A DNA stretch of 36,769 nt from NCBI GenBank assembly GCA_018712555.1, contig DVGT01000031.1, positions 1-36,769 of the forward strand, written 5' to 3'. The notes below the pieces were generated by a model, which made no database searches, was not told where the DNA came from, and was given only the letters and a program-made list of their open reading frames with translations. This document shows, one piece after another, positions 7,683 to 14,949 of the stretch (its first letter is position 1; each line of letters begins with the position of its first letter). Source of the DNA: Faecimorpha stercoravium. Its GTDB lineage: Bacteria; Bacillota; Clostridia; Lachnospirales; Bianqueaceae. A program made the position numbers and the translations under genes.

Positions 7683-9269
7683 TTAAAAAGTTACATGCTG
7701 TTCTACATCTTTAATTAACTTCACTTCCAGTGAGTCTACCAACGCTTTCAAACTGGCACCGATGATATCCGTAGATACCCCAATCGTAGACCATTTCTCC
7801 TTGCCATCTGTCGTTTCTATCAAAACTCGCACAATCGCAGCCGTAGCCTCCCTGGTATCCAAAATACGGACTTTATAATCCGTCAGGTAGATATTACGCA
7901 GTGCCGGGAAGAATCCCTCCAAGGATTCTCTAAGCGCCTTATCCAGCGCGTTCACCGGTCCGTCTCCTTCCGCTGCCGTGATTTTCACCTGATCGTCGAC
8001 CCGCACCTTGACCATAGCATACGCACTGAACGAAGAATCTCCATTCCCCGTCTCCCCGATGACCTTGAAATCTTCGATTTCGAAGAAAGGACGATATCTC
8101 CCCAATTCCTTTCGCACCAACAGTTCAAAGGAACTCTCCGCGCCTTCAAATTGATATCCGTCGTGTTCCAGTTCCTTAAGACGATCCATCATCCTCCGCG
8201 TCTCCTCGGATTCTTTGGTAAGACCTGGCATGAGTTTCTGCAGTTTGTTCAGCAGATAGCTTCTGCCCGCCACCTCCGACATGAGGAACCGCCTGCTGTT
8301 TCCCACGGCTTCCGGCGAGATATGTTCGAAAGATTTCGGATTCTTGTTCACGCCGTCGATATGCATTCCACCCTTATGGGAAAAACTGGATCTTCCTACA
8401 AAAGGTTCCTTTTCCGTAAGGGTGATATTCGCCACTTCCGCAATATACCTCGCCGTCTGCGTCAGTTCCACCATCTTCTCCTGCGGAATGCAGGTATAGC
8501 CCATTTTCAGCTGCAGATCTCCCAGCACTGTACAGAGGCTGGCGTTACCGCACCGCTCTCCAAAACCCAGAAAGGTTCCCTGCACATGATCGGCCCCAGC
8601 CAGTACCGCCTCCAATGAGTTCCCTACGGCAAGGCCGCAGTCATTATGGCAATGGATACCAATGGATGTACCCAGAAATCTCTCCTTCACCGCAGAAACG
8701 ATCTCCCGAATCTCATGCGGCATCGTCCCTCCATTCGTATCGCACAACACCAGGCAGGAGGCTCCTCCTTCCTGTGCCGCCGCAAGCGTCTGCACCGCAT
8801 ACGCCGGATTCTTCTTATACCCATCGAAAAAATGCTCGGCATCGAAGATCACTTCCCTGTTCTGCGAGACCACATATTGCACCGTCTCCCGAATCATCCG
8901 CAGATTCTCATCCAAGGAGGTGCGTATGATATCCGTCACATGAAAATCCCAACTCTTTCCGAAAATCGCTACTACCGGCGTCTGCGCCGCCAACAGCGCA
9001 TTCACGTAGGCGTCCTCCTGCGGTGCGCTTCCCTTATGACAAGTGCTGCCGAATGCTACCAATTTTGTATGTTCCAACGGAAAACTGCGAGCTCGCTCGA
9101 AAAACTCCAGATCCTTGGGATTCGAGGTGGGGTTGCCTGCTTCCACATAATCAATACCCAGCGCATCCAGGCTTCTCAGGATCTTCATCTTATCCTCCAC
9201 CGAAAACGTAATCCCTTCTGCCTGCGCCCCGTCACGCAAAGAGGAATCAAACAACACCACCTTTGACAT
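7683..9269 (-). CDS. cimA: Citramalate synthase
   Basis: A 528-aa enzyme of the 2-isopropylmalate/homocitrate synthase superfamily that condenses pyruvate and acetyl-CoA to (R)-citramalate, the first step of threonine-independent isoleucine synthesis. The TIM-barrel blocks are clear: DSSLRDGAQAEGITFS at the N-terminus, DAEHFFDGYKKNP, CDTNGGTMPHEI, GIHCHNDCGLAVGNS (metal-binding His pair) and FGERCGN. A C-terminal LeuA-like allosteric domain spans about residues 390-525. RDGAQAEG and EHFFDGYK separate the citramalate type from ordinary LeuA (usually RDGEQ.PG). It is separated from ilvC by 125 bases holding two hairpins, and has its own AGAGG ribosome site. Confidence 0.92.
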   Translation of the reverse strand: MSKVVLFDSSLRDGAQAEGITFSVEDKMKILRSLDALGIDYVEAGNPTSNPKDLEFFERARSFPLEHTKLVAFGSTCHKGSAPQEDAYVNALLAAQTPVVAIFGKSWDFHVTDIIRTSLDENLRMIRETVQYVVSQNREVIFDAEHFFDGYKKNPAYAVQTLAAAQEGGASCLVLCDTNGGTMPHEIREIVSAVKERFLGTSIGIHCHNDCGLAVGNSLEAVLAGADHVQGTFLGFGERCGNASLCTVLGDLQLKMGYTCIPQEKMVELTQTARYIAEVANITLTEKEPFVGRSSFSHKGGMHIDGVNKNPKSFEHISPEAVGNSRRFLMSEVAGRSYLLNKLQKLMPGLTKESEETRRMMDRLKELEHDGYQFEGAESSFELLVRKELGRYRPFFEIEDFKVIGETGNGDSSFSAYAMVKVRVDDQVKITAAEGDGPVNALDKALRESLEGFFPALRNIYLTDYKVRILDTREATAAIVRVLIETTDGKEKWSTIGVSTDIIGASLKALVDSLEVKLIKDVEQHVTF

Positions 9270-9303
9270 ATTCTAACCTCTTTCTTCTTATTATGTACCA
9301 AAA

Positions 9304-9326
9304 TGCCGGTACTCTTCGTACCGGCA
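9304..9326 (-). terminator. Hairpin before cimA, possible partial terminator
   Basis: A perfect 9-bp stem TGCCGGTAC/GTACCGGCA with a 5-nt loop. On the coding strand it is followed by TTTT and then the cimA ribosome site. As a weak intrinsic terminator it would lower transcription of cimA and the genes beyond relative to ilvN-ilvC. Confidence 0.45.
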
Positions 9327-9341
9327 AGGGAATGTACAGAA

Positions 9342-9372
9342 ATTCGGCGCAGCGTTTCCTTCTGCGCCGAAT
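9342..9372 (-). other. Second intercistronic hairpin between ilvC and cimA
   Basis: A perfect 11-bp stem ATTCGGCGCAG/CTGCGCCGAAT with a 9-nt loop starts 22 bases after the ilvC stop codon. No U-run follows, so it is more likely a stabiliser of the upstream ilvNC message or a processing site than a terminator. Confidence 0.5.
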
Positions 9373-9394
9373 CTGCTCCCTATCGGCTTGCTGC

Positions 9395-10411
9395 TTAGTT
9401 GTTGATCAGCTTATCTTCACCATTCCAACTATACAGTTTACGAATCTCTTCTCCCACAATCTCAGAAGGATGCTCTGCCGCCAGTTTTCTCATGGTCTTA
9501 AAATGAACCTGGCCACCCGCAGGAGACATATCCAGCAGGAAGTCCTTGGCAAAGGTGCCATCCTGGATATCCTTCAGGATCTTCTTCATGGCCTTCTTCG
9601 TATCCTCGGTGATGATCTTGGGGCCCGTAATATAATCGCCATATTCCGCTGTATTGGAGATGGAATAACGCATACCGGAGAAACCAGACTGATAGATCAG
9701 ATCCACAATGAGTTTCATCTCATGAATACACTCAAAATAGGCGTTTCTCGGATCATATCCTGCTTCTACCAGCGTCTCATATCCTGCCTGCATCAGAGCA
9801 CAAACACCACCGCAAAGTACAGCCTGCTCGCCAAAGAGATCGGTTTCTGTTTCTGTACGGAAGGTCGTCTCCAATACACCAGCTCTTGCACCGCCAATGC
9901 CCAGTGCATATGCCAATGCCAGGTCCTGTGCCTGCCCTGTTGCATTCTGATGTACTGCTACCAGACAGGGTACACCCTTACCTGCCAAATACTCGCTGCG
10001 AACCGTATGACCAGGTCCCTTCGGCGCTACCATCGTCACATCCACATTCGCCGGAGGCACGATACATCCGAAATGAATGTTGAAACCATGTGCGAACATC
10101 AGCATATTACCTGGCTCCAGATTGGGCTCAATCTCATTCTTATACAGCTCTGCCTGCTTCTCGTCATTGATCAGGATCATGATGATATCCGCTGCTTTCG
10201 CCGCTTCCGCAGATGTCATGACCTGGAGCCCTGCCGCCTCGGCTTTCGCCCAAGACTTGCTGCCCTCATACAGACCTACGATTACCTTAACACCGCTGTC
10301 CCGCAGATTCAATGCATGCGCATGTCCCTGACTGCCGTAGCCGATAATCGCCACAGTCTTATCCTTTAAAAGTGTCAAATCACAATCCTGTTCATAAAAA
10401 ATAGCTGCCAT
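9395..10411 (-). CDS. ilvC: Ketol-acid reductoisomerase, class I
   Basis: A 338-aa enzyme that isomerises and reduces acetolactate and acetohydroxybutyrate. The Rossmann motif IIGYGSQGHAHALNLRDSG lies at about residues 22-40. Metal and substrate ligands are seen in DLFGEQAVLCGG and in the C-terminal helical domain (YFECIHEMKLIVDL, SNTAEYGD). The length is that of the short class I form. The cofactor-selecting loop after beta-strand 2 reads GLYEGSKSWAKAEAAG; many NADPH enzymes have basic residues where this one has Tyr-Glu, so NADH use is possible but unproven. It begins five bases after ilvN. Confidence 0.96.
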   Translation of the reverse strand: MAAIFYEQDCDLTLLKDKTVAIIGYGSQGHAHALNLRDSGVKVIVGLYEGSKSWAKAEAAGLQVMTSAEAAKAADIIMILINDEKQAELYKNEIEPNLEPGNMLMFAHGFNIHFGCIVPPANVDVTMVAPKGPGHTVRSEYLAGKGVPCLVAVHQNATGQAQDLALAYALGIGGARAGVLETTFRTETETDLFGEQAVLCGGVCALMQAGYETLVEAGYDPRNAYFECIHEMKLIVDLIYQSGFSGMRYSISNTAEYGDYITGPKIITEDTKKAMKKILKDIQDGTFAKDFLLDMSPAGGQVHFKTMRKLAAEHPSEIVGEEIRKLYSWNGEDKLINN

Positions 10412-10416
10412 AATGA

Positions 10417-10941
10417 TTAGCCCTCCTCAAATTTGTTATATTGATCGATTTGTTTGCTTCCTCTCTCCAGAGCCGTAATACCCGTTCTGACGAACTCCTT
10501 GATCACGCCATAGTTATCGAGAAGTGCGATAAACTCCCGCACTTTACTGGAATCTCCGGTGATCTCGATCACTAAGGATCTCGGTGCCACGTCTACAATC
10601 TTTCCTCGGAAGATATCCACAAACTGAATGATTTCCGCTCGGTTCTGGGGATTGGCCTCCACCTTCACCAGCGCAATTTCACGAAATACCGCGCGCTCCG
10701 GATGCAGCTCGATCACCTTAATGACATCCACCAGCTTATTCACCTGTTTCTTGATCTGCTCCAGCGCCTGCCGGTCTGCCGTCACGGTCACCGTCATACG
10801 TGAAATCTTGGAATCCTGTGTCTCCCCAACAGTCAAGCTGTCGATATTGAAGCCACGCCTGCTGAACAATCCGGCCACTCTGGCCAATACGCCAGGATTG
10901 TTTTCCACCAGGATGGACAGTACCGTAGACTGATTCTCCAT
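10417..10941 (-). CDS. ilvN: Acetolactate synthase small (regulatory) subunit
   Basis: A 174-aa regulatory subunit that activates IlvB and gives valine feedback sensitivity. The N-terminal ACT domain (STVLSILVENNPGVLARVAG...RRGFNIDSLTVG) occupies about residues 4-80, and the C-terminal ALS_ss domain the rest. The start is the ATG at 10941, seven bases after AGGAGG. The reading frame continues upstream to 11046, but that stretch is the T-box antiterminator/terminator, so the longer start is rejected. It is the first gene after the T-box leader; the operon continues into ilvC. Confidence 0.94.
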   Translation of the reverse strand: MENQSTVLSILVENNPGVLARVAGLFSRRGFNIDSLTVGETQDSKISRMTVTVTADRQALEQIKKQVNKLVDVIKVIELHPERAVFREIALVKVEANPQNRAEIIQFVDIFRGKIVDVAPRSLVIEITGDSSKVREFIALLDNYGVIKEFVRTGITALERGSKQIDQYNKFEEG

Positions 10942-10984
10942 CCATTCACCTCCTACATCCGTTTTCGTCGGAACCGCAATATAC

Positions 10985-11281
10985 ACAAAGCCCCGTCCCA
11001 GACACATGTGTCTAAAAGGGACGAGGCTTATTCCACGCGGTACCACCCTACTTGCCTGCTATGCAGGCCTCTCATTACGCACTGATTCGTGCCGCCTGTA
11101 ACGGGAGCTCCCGGCAATGCCTACTACATTCAGCATTGCAACTCCGGAGTGAGTCCAAAAACAGTTCCCGACCGATTTGCACCAAACATCGGCTCTCTGT
11201 ACGCGGATGGCTGTTCAGGAATGTCTCCATCTTCGCATTTCACATATATACTAGAGAGAAGAATGAAAACCTCTCCAGATT
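10985..11281 (-). promoter_or_regulatory. T-box riboswitch leader, probable leucine (CUC) specifier
   Basis: The conserved T-box AGGGTGGTACCGCG is present on the minus strand at 11036-11049. The Stem I apical arm lies at 11172-11193 and has the usual GGTGCAA loop. Pairing by eye (GGAG/CUCC lower helix, GAACAG/CUGUUU upper helix) leaves an internal loop reading ACUCA; the codon there is CUC (11151-11153), leucine, followed by the usual purine. Uncharged leucyl-tRNA would bind the loop and the T-box and open the downstream terminator. Same specifier as the Bacillus subtilis ilv-leu leader. Confidence 0.9.
10988..11029 (-). terminator. T-box-controlled terminator
   Basis: A 12-bp stem (10988-10999 with 11018-11029, one G-U pair) closes an 18-nt loop and is followed on the minus strand by TTTGTGTATATT. 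It lies directly after the T-box sequence, as the alternative to the antiterminator. The U-tract is interrupted, so basal read-through is likely. Confidence 0.8.
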
Positions 11282-11287
11282 AAACTC

Positions 11288-11316
11288 ATTATAATCGTTT
11301 CCCTGAATGCTGTCAA
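11288..11316 (-). promoter_or_regulatory. Promoter of the ilv-leu operon
   Basis: Minus-strand TTGACA (11311-11316), a 17-bp spacer and TATAAT (11288-11293): a consensus sigma-A promoter. Control is thus expected mainly at the T-box rather than at initiation. Confidence 0.88.
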
Positions 11317-11436
11317 GCATTTTTTTATTTTTTTTACGATTTCCCAAAGTTTTTTCGCCTAAGCCTCTTCCGAAAGCATCAATAGCTCAGAACTTACGTC
11401 TTTACTTCTCTCAGCAGGAGCACATGGTTTCAAAAA

Positions 11437-11476
11437 AAGCTTGCAGAAAAACGAGCCTTCGTTTTTCCACAAGCTT
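11437..11476 (-). terminator. rpsU terminator
   Basis: A 7-bp stem AAGCTTG/CAAGCTT, a CA/CA internal loop, then a perfect 9-bp stem GAAAAACGA/TCGTTTTTC with a 4-nt loop. On the minus strand it is followed by seven T (11432-11438). It stands about 110 bases after the rpsU stop; nothing coding lies between, nor between it and the ilv-leu promoter. Confidence 0.82.
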
Positions 11477-11585
11477 CTTTTATCCGTCCGATCTATCTCG
11501 CGACCGCCCGCGTTCCTATTGAGGAACCAAAATGGAAAGGACGCGCGTAAGCACAACTCCCTTACGACACGTCCAACCAAATTCA

Positions 11586-11762
11586 TCAATTATACTTTCT
11601 CTTGCGAGCTGCCTCAGACTTCTTCTTACGCTTTACACTGGGCTTCTCGTAATGCTCTCTCTTGCGTACTTCCTGCATGATGCCAGCCTTGGCACAGCTT
11701 CTCTTAAAACGACGAAGAGCGCTATCTAAGGTTTCATTCTCCTTAACTACGACGTTCGACAT
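11586..11762 (-). CDS. rpsU: 30S ribosomal protein S21
   Basis: A 58-aa, strongly basic small-subunit protein with the family sequence SNVVVKENETLDSALRRFKR near the N-terminus and the lysine/arginine tail (KRKKKSEAARKRKYN). S21 sits near the 3' end of 16S rRNA and helps initiation. The start is the ATG at 11762 behind a GGAG site; an upstream in-frame ATG at 11801 adds residues not found in the family. It is transcribed alone from the promoter at 11834-11862 to the terminator at 11437-11476. Confidence 0.96.
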   Translation of the reverse strand: MSNVVVKENETLDSALRRFKRSCAKAGIMQEVRKREHYEKPSVKRKKKSEAARKRKYN

Positions 11763-11833
11763 GTCACTCCACCCTCCCTCTTGCTGTGATTGTGCATACA
11801 ACTAAGGGTATTTATTCATAAGCACTGTACTAG

Positions 11834-11862
11834 AGTATACAGTATTTGGGAACAGAAGTCAA
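11834..11862 (-). promoter_or_regulatory. rpsU promoter
   Basis: Minus-strand TTGACT (11857-11862), 17-bp spacer, TATACT (11834-11839). Leader of about 70 bases before the start codon. Confidence 0.75.
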
Positions 11863-11887
11863 GAGATTTTCTAACATTTTTTAGAAA

Positions 11888-11909
11888 AGCGCGGAAAACT
11901 TTCCGCGCT
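11888..11909 (-). terminator. yajC terminator
   Basis: A 9-bp stem AGCGCGGAA/TTCCGCGCT with a 4-nt loop, just after the yajC stop, followed on the minus strand by TTTTCT. It ends the tgt-ybaK-yajC unit before the rpsU promoter. Confidence 0.75.
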
Positions 11910-11914
11910 GCCTC

Positions 11915-12382
11915 TTAATTCTTCTTCTTACCGAAGGGGCTCTTCTTTTTCTTATCCCCCTTCTCCAGGATATACTGATCATAGGAATCCAGCTGGTCTT
12001 CCGCCAGATCCTCCCCAATTACCGCATCCTCAGGCGCCTTCTCTACCTCTTCGTAGGTCTTCTGCGTCAGATCCGGCTCCTCTTTAGCCAACACCTGATC
12101 TCGACGAACCGGAATGATGATGCTGCGATTGGTTCCGAATTCCACCATCAGATTATCGTTCACCACATTCACAACCTTACCATACATGCCATTATTCAAC
12201 AGCACCCAATCGCCATTGACGATGGCATTCTGCATGTTAGTCGTCTCCTTCTGGCGCTTCCGCTGTGGACGAATCAATACAAAATACAAAATCACAAAGA
12301 AAATCGCGTAGACTGCGAGCAGCGGCAGCATGCCTCCTATACCCTGCTCAGTAGTCGCCGCATCAAGCAACACATTGAACAT
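11915..12382 (-). CDS. yajC: Preprotein translocase subunit YajC
   Basis: A 155-aa single-span membrane protein that associates with SecDF/YidC near the Sec translocon. One hydrophobic segment lies at about residues 17-37, followed by the family signature YFVLIRPQRKRQKE on the cytoplasmic side and a beta-rich YajC domain to about residue 95. The acidic then lysine-rich tail (EKGDKKKKSPFGKKKN) is longer than in E. coli YajC (110 aa). AGGAGG precedes the ATG. A tgt-yajC pairing is widespread in bacteria and supports the call. Confidence 0.93.
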   Translation of the reverse strand: MFNVLLDAATTEQGIGGMLPLLAVYAIFFVILYFVLIRPQRKRQKETTNMQNAIVNGDWVLLNNGMYGKVVNVVNDNLMVEFGTNRSIIIPVRRDQVLAKEEPDLTQKTYEEVEKAPEDAVIGEDLAEDQLDSYDQYILEKGDKKKKSPFGKKKN

Positions 12383-12421
12383 AACCCTAACCCTCCTGGA
12401 TATCTAGTGCATAACAGATAC

Positions 12422-12450
12422 ATTATACCCTGTTTTCAGCTAAAAAACAA
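12422..12450 (-). promoter_or_regulatory. Likely yajC promoter
   Basis: Minus-strand TTGTTT (12445-12450), 17-bp spacer, TATAAT (12422-12427), placed just after the ybaK coding end. It would let yajC be transcribed separately from tgt-ybaK. Confidence 0.55.
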
Positions 12451-12453
12451 GCC

Positions 12454-12942
12454 CTATTTTTCGTTTTCCTCACACACCTTCTCAAAACGAGCCCCACATA
12501 CCTCTGCAAGCTGCATGGGGTTCACGGCTATCGTCGTCCCTTTCCGTCCGCCACTCACATAAATCGTATCAAACTGACAGGCCGTCTCGTGAATCACCGT
12601 AGGATACTGTTTTTTCATTCCTATCGGGCTGCATCCACCCCGTACATACCCTGTCACGGCTGTGATATCCTTCACAGGAATCATCTCGATGGATTTCTCT
12701 TCTAAAGCTCGGGCCGCCGCCTTCAGATCCACCGAAAGCTCCACCGGAATCACTAACACATAATAGGCGCCGCTCTTTCCCCGCATCACCAGCGTCTTGA
12801 AAGACTGTTCCCTCGGTACACCATTTTGATCTGCCACATGGATTCCATCCACAAAATCCTCACACTCATATTGAAATAATTCGTAAGGAATCTTGTGGCG
12901 ATCCAGAATCCGCATAGCATTTGTCTTCGTTTCTTTTCCCAT
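12454..12942 (-). CDS. ybaK: Aminoacyl-tRNA deacylase, YbaK/EbsC type
   Basis: A 162-aa trans-editing domain related to the ProRS INS domain. YbaK hydrolyses Cys-tRNA(Pro) and other misacylated tRNAs. The YbaK blocks are clear: KTLVMRGKSGAYYVLVIPVE, a conserved Lys in SVDLKAAARAL, GYVRGGCSPIGMKK and VSGGRKGTTIAVNP. The length is the family's usual length. The ATG overlaps the tgt stop codon (TAATG), so translation is coupled to tgt; both genes act on tRNA. Confidence 0.92.
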   Translation of the reverse strand: MGKETKTNAMRILDRHKIPYELFQYECEDFVDGIHVADQNGVPREQSFKTLVMRGKSGAYYVLVIPVELSVDLKAAARALEEKSIEMIPVKDITAVTGYVRGGCSPIGMKKQYPTVIHETACQFDTIYVSGGRKGTTIAVNPMQLAEVCGARFEKVCEENEK

Positions 12943-14078
12943 TACAATCCCAACTCCTGATATCCTTCCAGCCTCTCCCGCAGGAAGCTGTCATACCGCT
13001 GTTCTTCGATCGCCTTTCGAATTCTTTCCATCAAGTGATTGTAATAATAGAGATTATGCAATACGCACAGCCGCATGCCCAGCATCTCCTTGGCCTTCAA
13101 AAGATGCCGGATATACGCTCTCGAATAATGCCTACAGGCCGGACAGCCGCACTCCGCATCAATCGGCTCCATATCCCGTTCATATTTTGCATTCCATAGA
13201 TTGAGTTTTCCGCGATCCGTATATACATGGCCATGTCGCCCATTCCTGGCCGGCAACACACAATCGAAGAAGTCAACCCCTCGATGGACTGCTTCTAAGA
13301 TATTCACCGGCGTTCCCACACCCATGAGATACGTTGGCTTCTCTCTAGGAAGTTCTGGGACAACCACCTCCAAAATGCGGTACATCTCCTCATGGGATTC
13401 TCCGACCGCCAGACCGCCGACAGCGTATCCATCCAAATCCAACTCCCGAATTGCCTTGGCATGCTCGACTCTCACATCCTCTAAAACGCCGCCCTGGTTG
13501 ATTCCAAACAAAAGCTGATTCGGATTCACGCGATCTTCCAATTGATTGAGCCTCTGCATCTCCTTCTTACAACGCTCGAGCCAGCGTGTCGTACGCGCCA
13601 CCGAATTCTCAATATAGGTGCGATCCGCCTTACTGGGCGCACATTCATCAAACGCCATCGCAATCGTGGATCCTAAATTCGACTGAATCTGCATGCTTTC
13701 TTCCGGCCCCATGAAGATCTTGCGTCCATCCACATGAGAAGAAAACGTAACGCCTTCTTCCCGAATCTTTCCCCGCAGCGCCGTCAGAGAAAACACCTGA
13801 AACCCGCCCGAATCCGTCAAGATGGGACGATCCCAATTCATAAAACGCCGGAGGCCTCCCAATTCGTGAATCAGTTGATCCCCGGGACGCACATGAAGAT
13901 GGTAAGTATTTGAAAGCTCTACTTGACAGCCTATCTCCTTCAAATCCATAGAAGATACGGCTCCCTTAATGGCTCCCGCCGTCCCCACATTCATAAAAAC
14001 GGGCGTCTCAATGACACCATGCACCGTTGTAAGACGCCCTCTCTTTGCATTTCCATCCTGTGTTACAACCTGATACAT
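12942..14078 (-). CDS. tgt: tRNA-guanine transglycosylase
   Basis: A 378-aa enzyme that replaces guanine 34 in GUN-anticodon tRNAs by a queuosine precursor base. The base-binding and catalytic block ILTDSGGFQVFSL is near residue 88, and the nucleophile region is GVDFFDCVLPARNGRHGH. The zinc site CGCPAC...H near residues 305-335 (ECGCPACRHYSRAY...LCVLHN) is intact. Here PARNGRHG replaces the common PTRNARNG, a modest variation. It is the first gene of tgt-ybaK(-yajC). No queuosine synthesis genes are in the window. Confidence 0.95.
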   Translation of the reverse strand: MYQVVTQDGNAKRGRLTTVHGVIETPVFMNVGTAGAIKGAVSSMDLKEIGCQVELSNTYHLHVRPGDQLIHELGGLRRFMNWDRPILTDSGGFQVFSLTALRGKIREEGVTFSSHVDGRKIFMGPEESMQIQSNLGSTIAMAFDECAPSKADRTYIENSVARTTRWLERCKKEMQRLNQLEDRVNPNQLLFGINQGGVLEDVRVEHAKAIRELDLDGYAVGGLAVGESHEEMYRILEVVVPELPREKPTYLMGVGTPVNILEAVHRGVDFFDCVLPARNGRHGHVYTDRGKLNLWNAKYERDMEPIDAECGCPACRHYSRAYIRHLLKAKEMLGMRLCVLHNLYYYNHLMERIRKAIEEQRYDSFLRERLEGYQELGL

Positions 14079-14117
14079 CTATACAAACTCCTTCTCGAGA
14101 AATCAATCTTCGTCCTC

Positions 14118-14146
14118 AGTATACCTTTTTTTCTCGGGAAATGCAA
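14118..14146 (-). promoter_or_regulatory. tgt promoter
   Basis: Minus-strand TTGCAT (14141-14146), 17-bp spacer, TATACT (14118-14123), followed by an AGAAGGAG ribosome site. It is back to back with the promoter of the XRE-cupin gene. Confidence 0.7.
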
Positions 14147-14183
14147 CGTCTTTTCCAAAAGTTCACTCTTTCCTCAAAAAAAC

Positions 14184-14212
14184 TTGACAACCCCGTCGTT
14201 CCTCCCTATAAT
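14184..14212 (+). promoter_or_regulatory. Promoter of the XRE-cupin regulator
   Basis: TTGACA (14184-14189), 17-bp spacer, TATAAT (14207-14212): a consensus sigma-A promoter, directly followed by a palindrome at 14215-14231. Confidence 0.85.
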
Positions 14213-14214
14213 GT

Positions 14215-14231
14215 GTTTAGAATTACTAAAC
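14215..14231. promoter_or_regulatory. Palindromic operator, likely autoregulatory
   Basis: GTTTAG-AATTA-CTAAAC, a perfect 6-bp dyad with a 5-bp centre, starts three bases after the -10 and covers the transcription start. The size and symmetry suit a dimeric XRE-type regulator, and the next gene encodes one. Confidence 0.6.
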
Positions 14232-14266
14232 TTTTGAGTTAGAGATTCTATAGAAAGGGGATTGCT

Positions 14267-14806
14267 ATGCAAATTGGTCAGAAAATACGAGATCTTCGAG
14301 TCCTCAACCAACTCACACAAGAGGAACTTGCAAATCGCTGCGAGTTATCCAAGGGATTCATCTCTCAGTTAGAAAACGATCTCACATCGCCTTCTATTGC
14401 CACGTTAATCGATATCTTACAATGCCTGGGAACGAACCTTAAAGAATTTTTCAGCGACGACGAAGAAGAGCAAGTTGTCTTTCACAAAGAAGATTTCTTT
14501 GCCAAAGAAAATGTTGCGCAAGGCCAAAACATCTGGTGGATCGTACCGAACGCACAGCGCAACATGATGGAACCGATCCTGACAGAACTTCTTCCCGGCG
14601 CGCAGACGGAATTGGATGTCCCTCATGACGGCGAAGAATTTGGATACTGTTTATCCGGCGTTTTGCAGCTTGTCATCGGTAAAAAAACATATACTCTGCG
14701 GCGCGGAGAAACGTTCTATTTTACGCCCAAGCGGCCGCATCAACTCAAGAACATCGGCAAAACCGCCGCGCGTGTGCTTTGGATCACCACACCGCCCAAT
14801 TTTTAA
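14267..14806 (+). CDS. XRE-family regulator with C-terminal cupin domain
   Basis: A 179-aa transcription factor. Residues 1-60 form a helix-turn-helix of the XRE type (IRDLRVLNQLTQEELANRC...KGFISQLEND.TSPSIATL). Residues about 105-178 form a cupin fold (HDGEEFGYCLSGVLQLVIG, then RRGETFYFTPKRPHQLKNIG). This arrangement is that of PuuR-like sensors, which often respond to polyamines or other small metabolites and in many clostridia sit before potABCD. No transporter follows here, so the ligand is unknown. AAGGGG precedes the ATG. It is monocistronic, with an operator over its own promoter and a UUCG-loop terminator downstream. Confidence 0.88.
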   Translation: MQIGQKIRDLRVLNQLTQEELANRCELSKGFISQLENDLTSPSIATLIDILQCLGTNLKEFFSDDEEEQVVFHKEDFFAKENVAQGQNIWWIVPNAQRNMMEPILTELLPGAQTELDVPHDGEEFGYCLSGVLQLVIGKKTYTLRRGETFYFTPKRPHQLKNIGKTAARVLWITTPPNF

Positions 14807-14919
14807 TATACAGTCTGTACATTCCCCATCTGTTTTCCAAAAAAGAAAGCAAATAAAAAAGGCCTGCCAGCCTGCTCTAAAACAAACTTTTTAAGCCATC
14901 GTTCAAATGATACAAAGCC

Positions 14920-14949
14920 TTCCTATCTTCGGGGAGGAATTTTTTTTTT
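14920..14949 (+). terminator. Terminator of the XRE-cupin gene, UUCG tetraloop
   Basis: An imperfect 8-bp stem closed by a UUCG tetraloop (14928-14931) is followed by ten T (14940-14949). It is about 115 bases after the gene. The intervening stretch holds no gene. The same bases, read on the other strand, encode the C-terminus of the convergent small gene. Confidence 0.75.

Noticed and set aside
6714..7718. Plus-strand frame of 334 codons
   Set aside because: Shadow of leuC, whose product is certain; no ribosome site or recognisable motif.
9263..10369. Plus-strand frame of 368 codons
   Set aside because: Shadow of ilvC and of the hairpins before cimA; composition is cysteine- and histidine-rich nonsense.
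10942..11046. N-terminal extension of ilvN
   Set aside because: The extension is translated from the T-box and its terminator; the ATG at 10941 has an ideal AGGAGG site.
11359..11589. Minus-strand frame of 76 codons overlapping the end of rpsU
   Set aside because: It reads straight through the rpsU terminator at 11437-11476 and has no ribosome site of its own.
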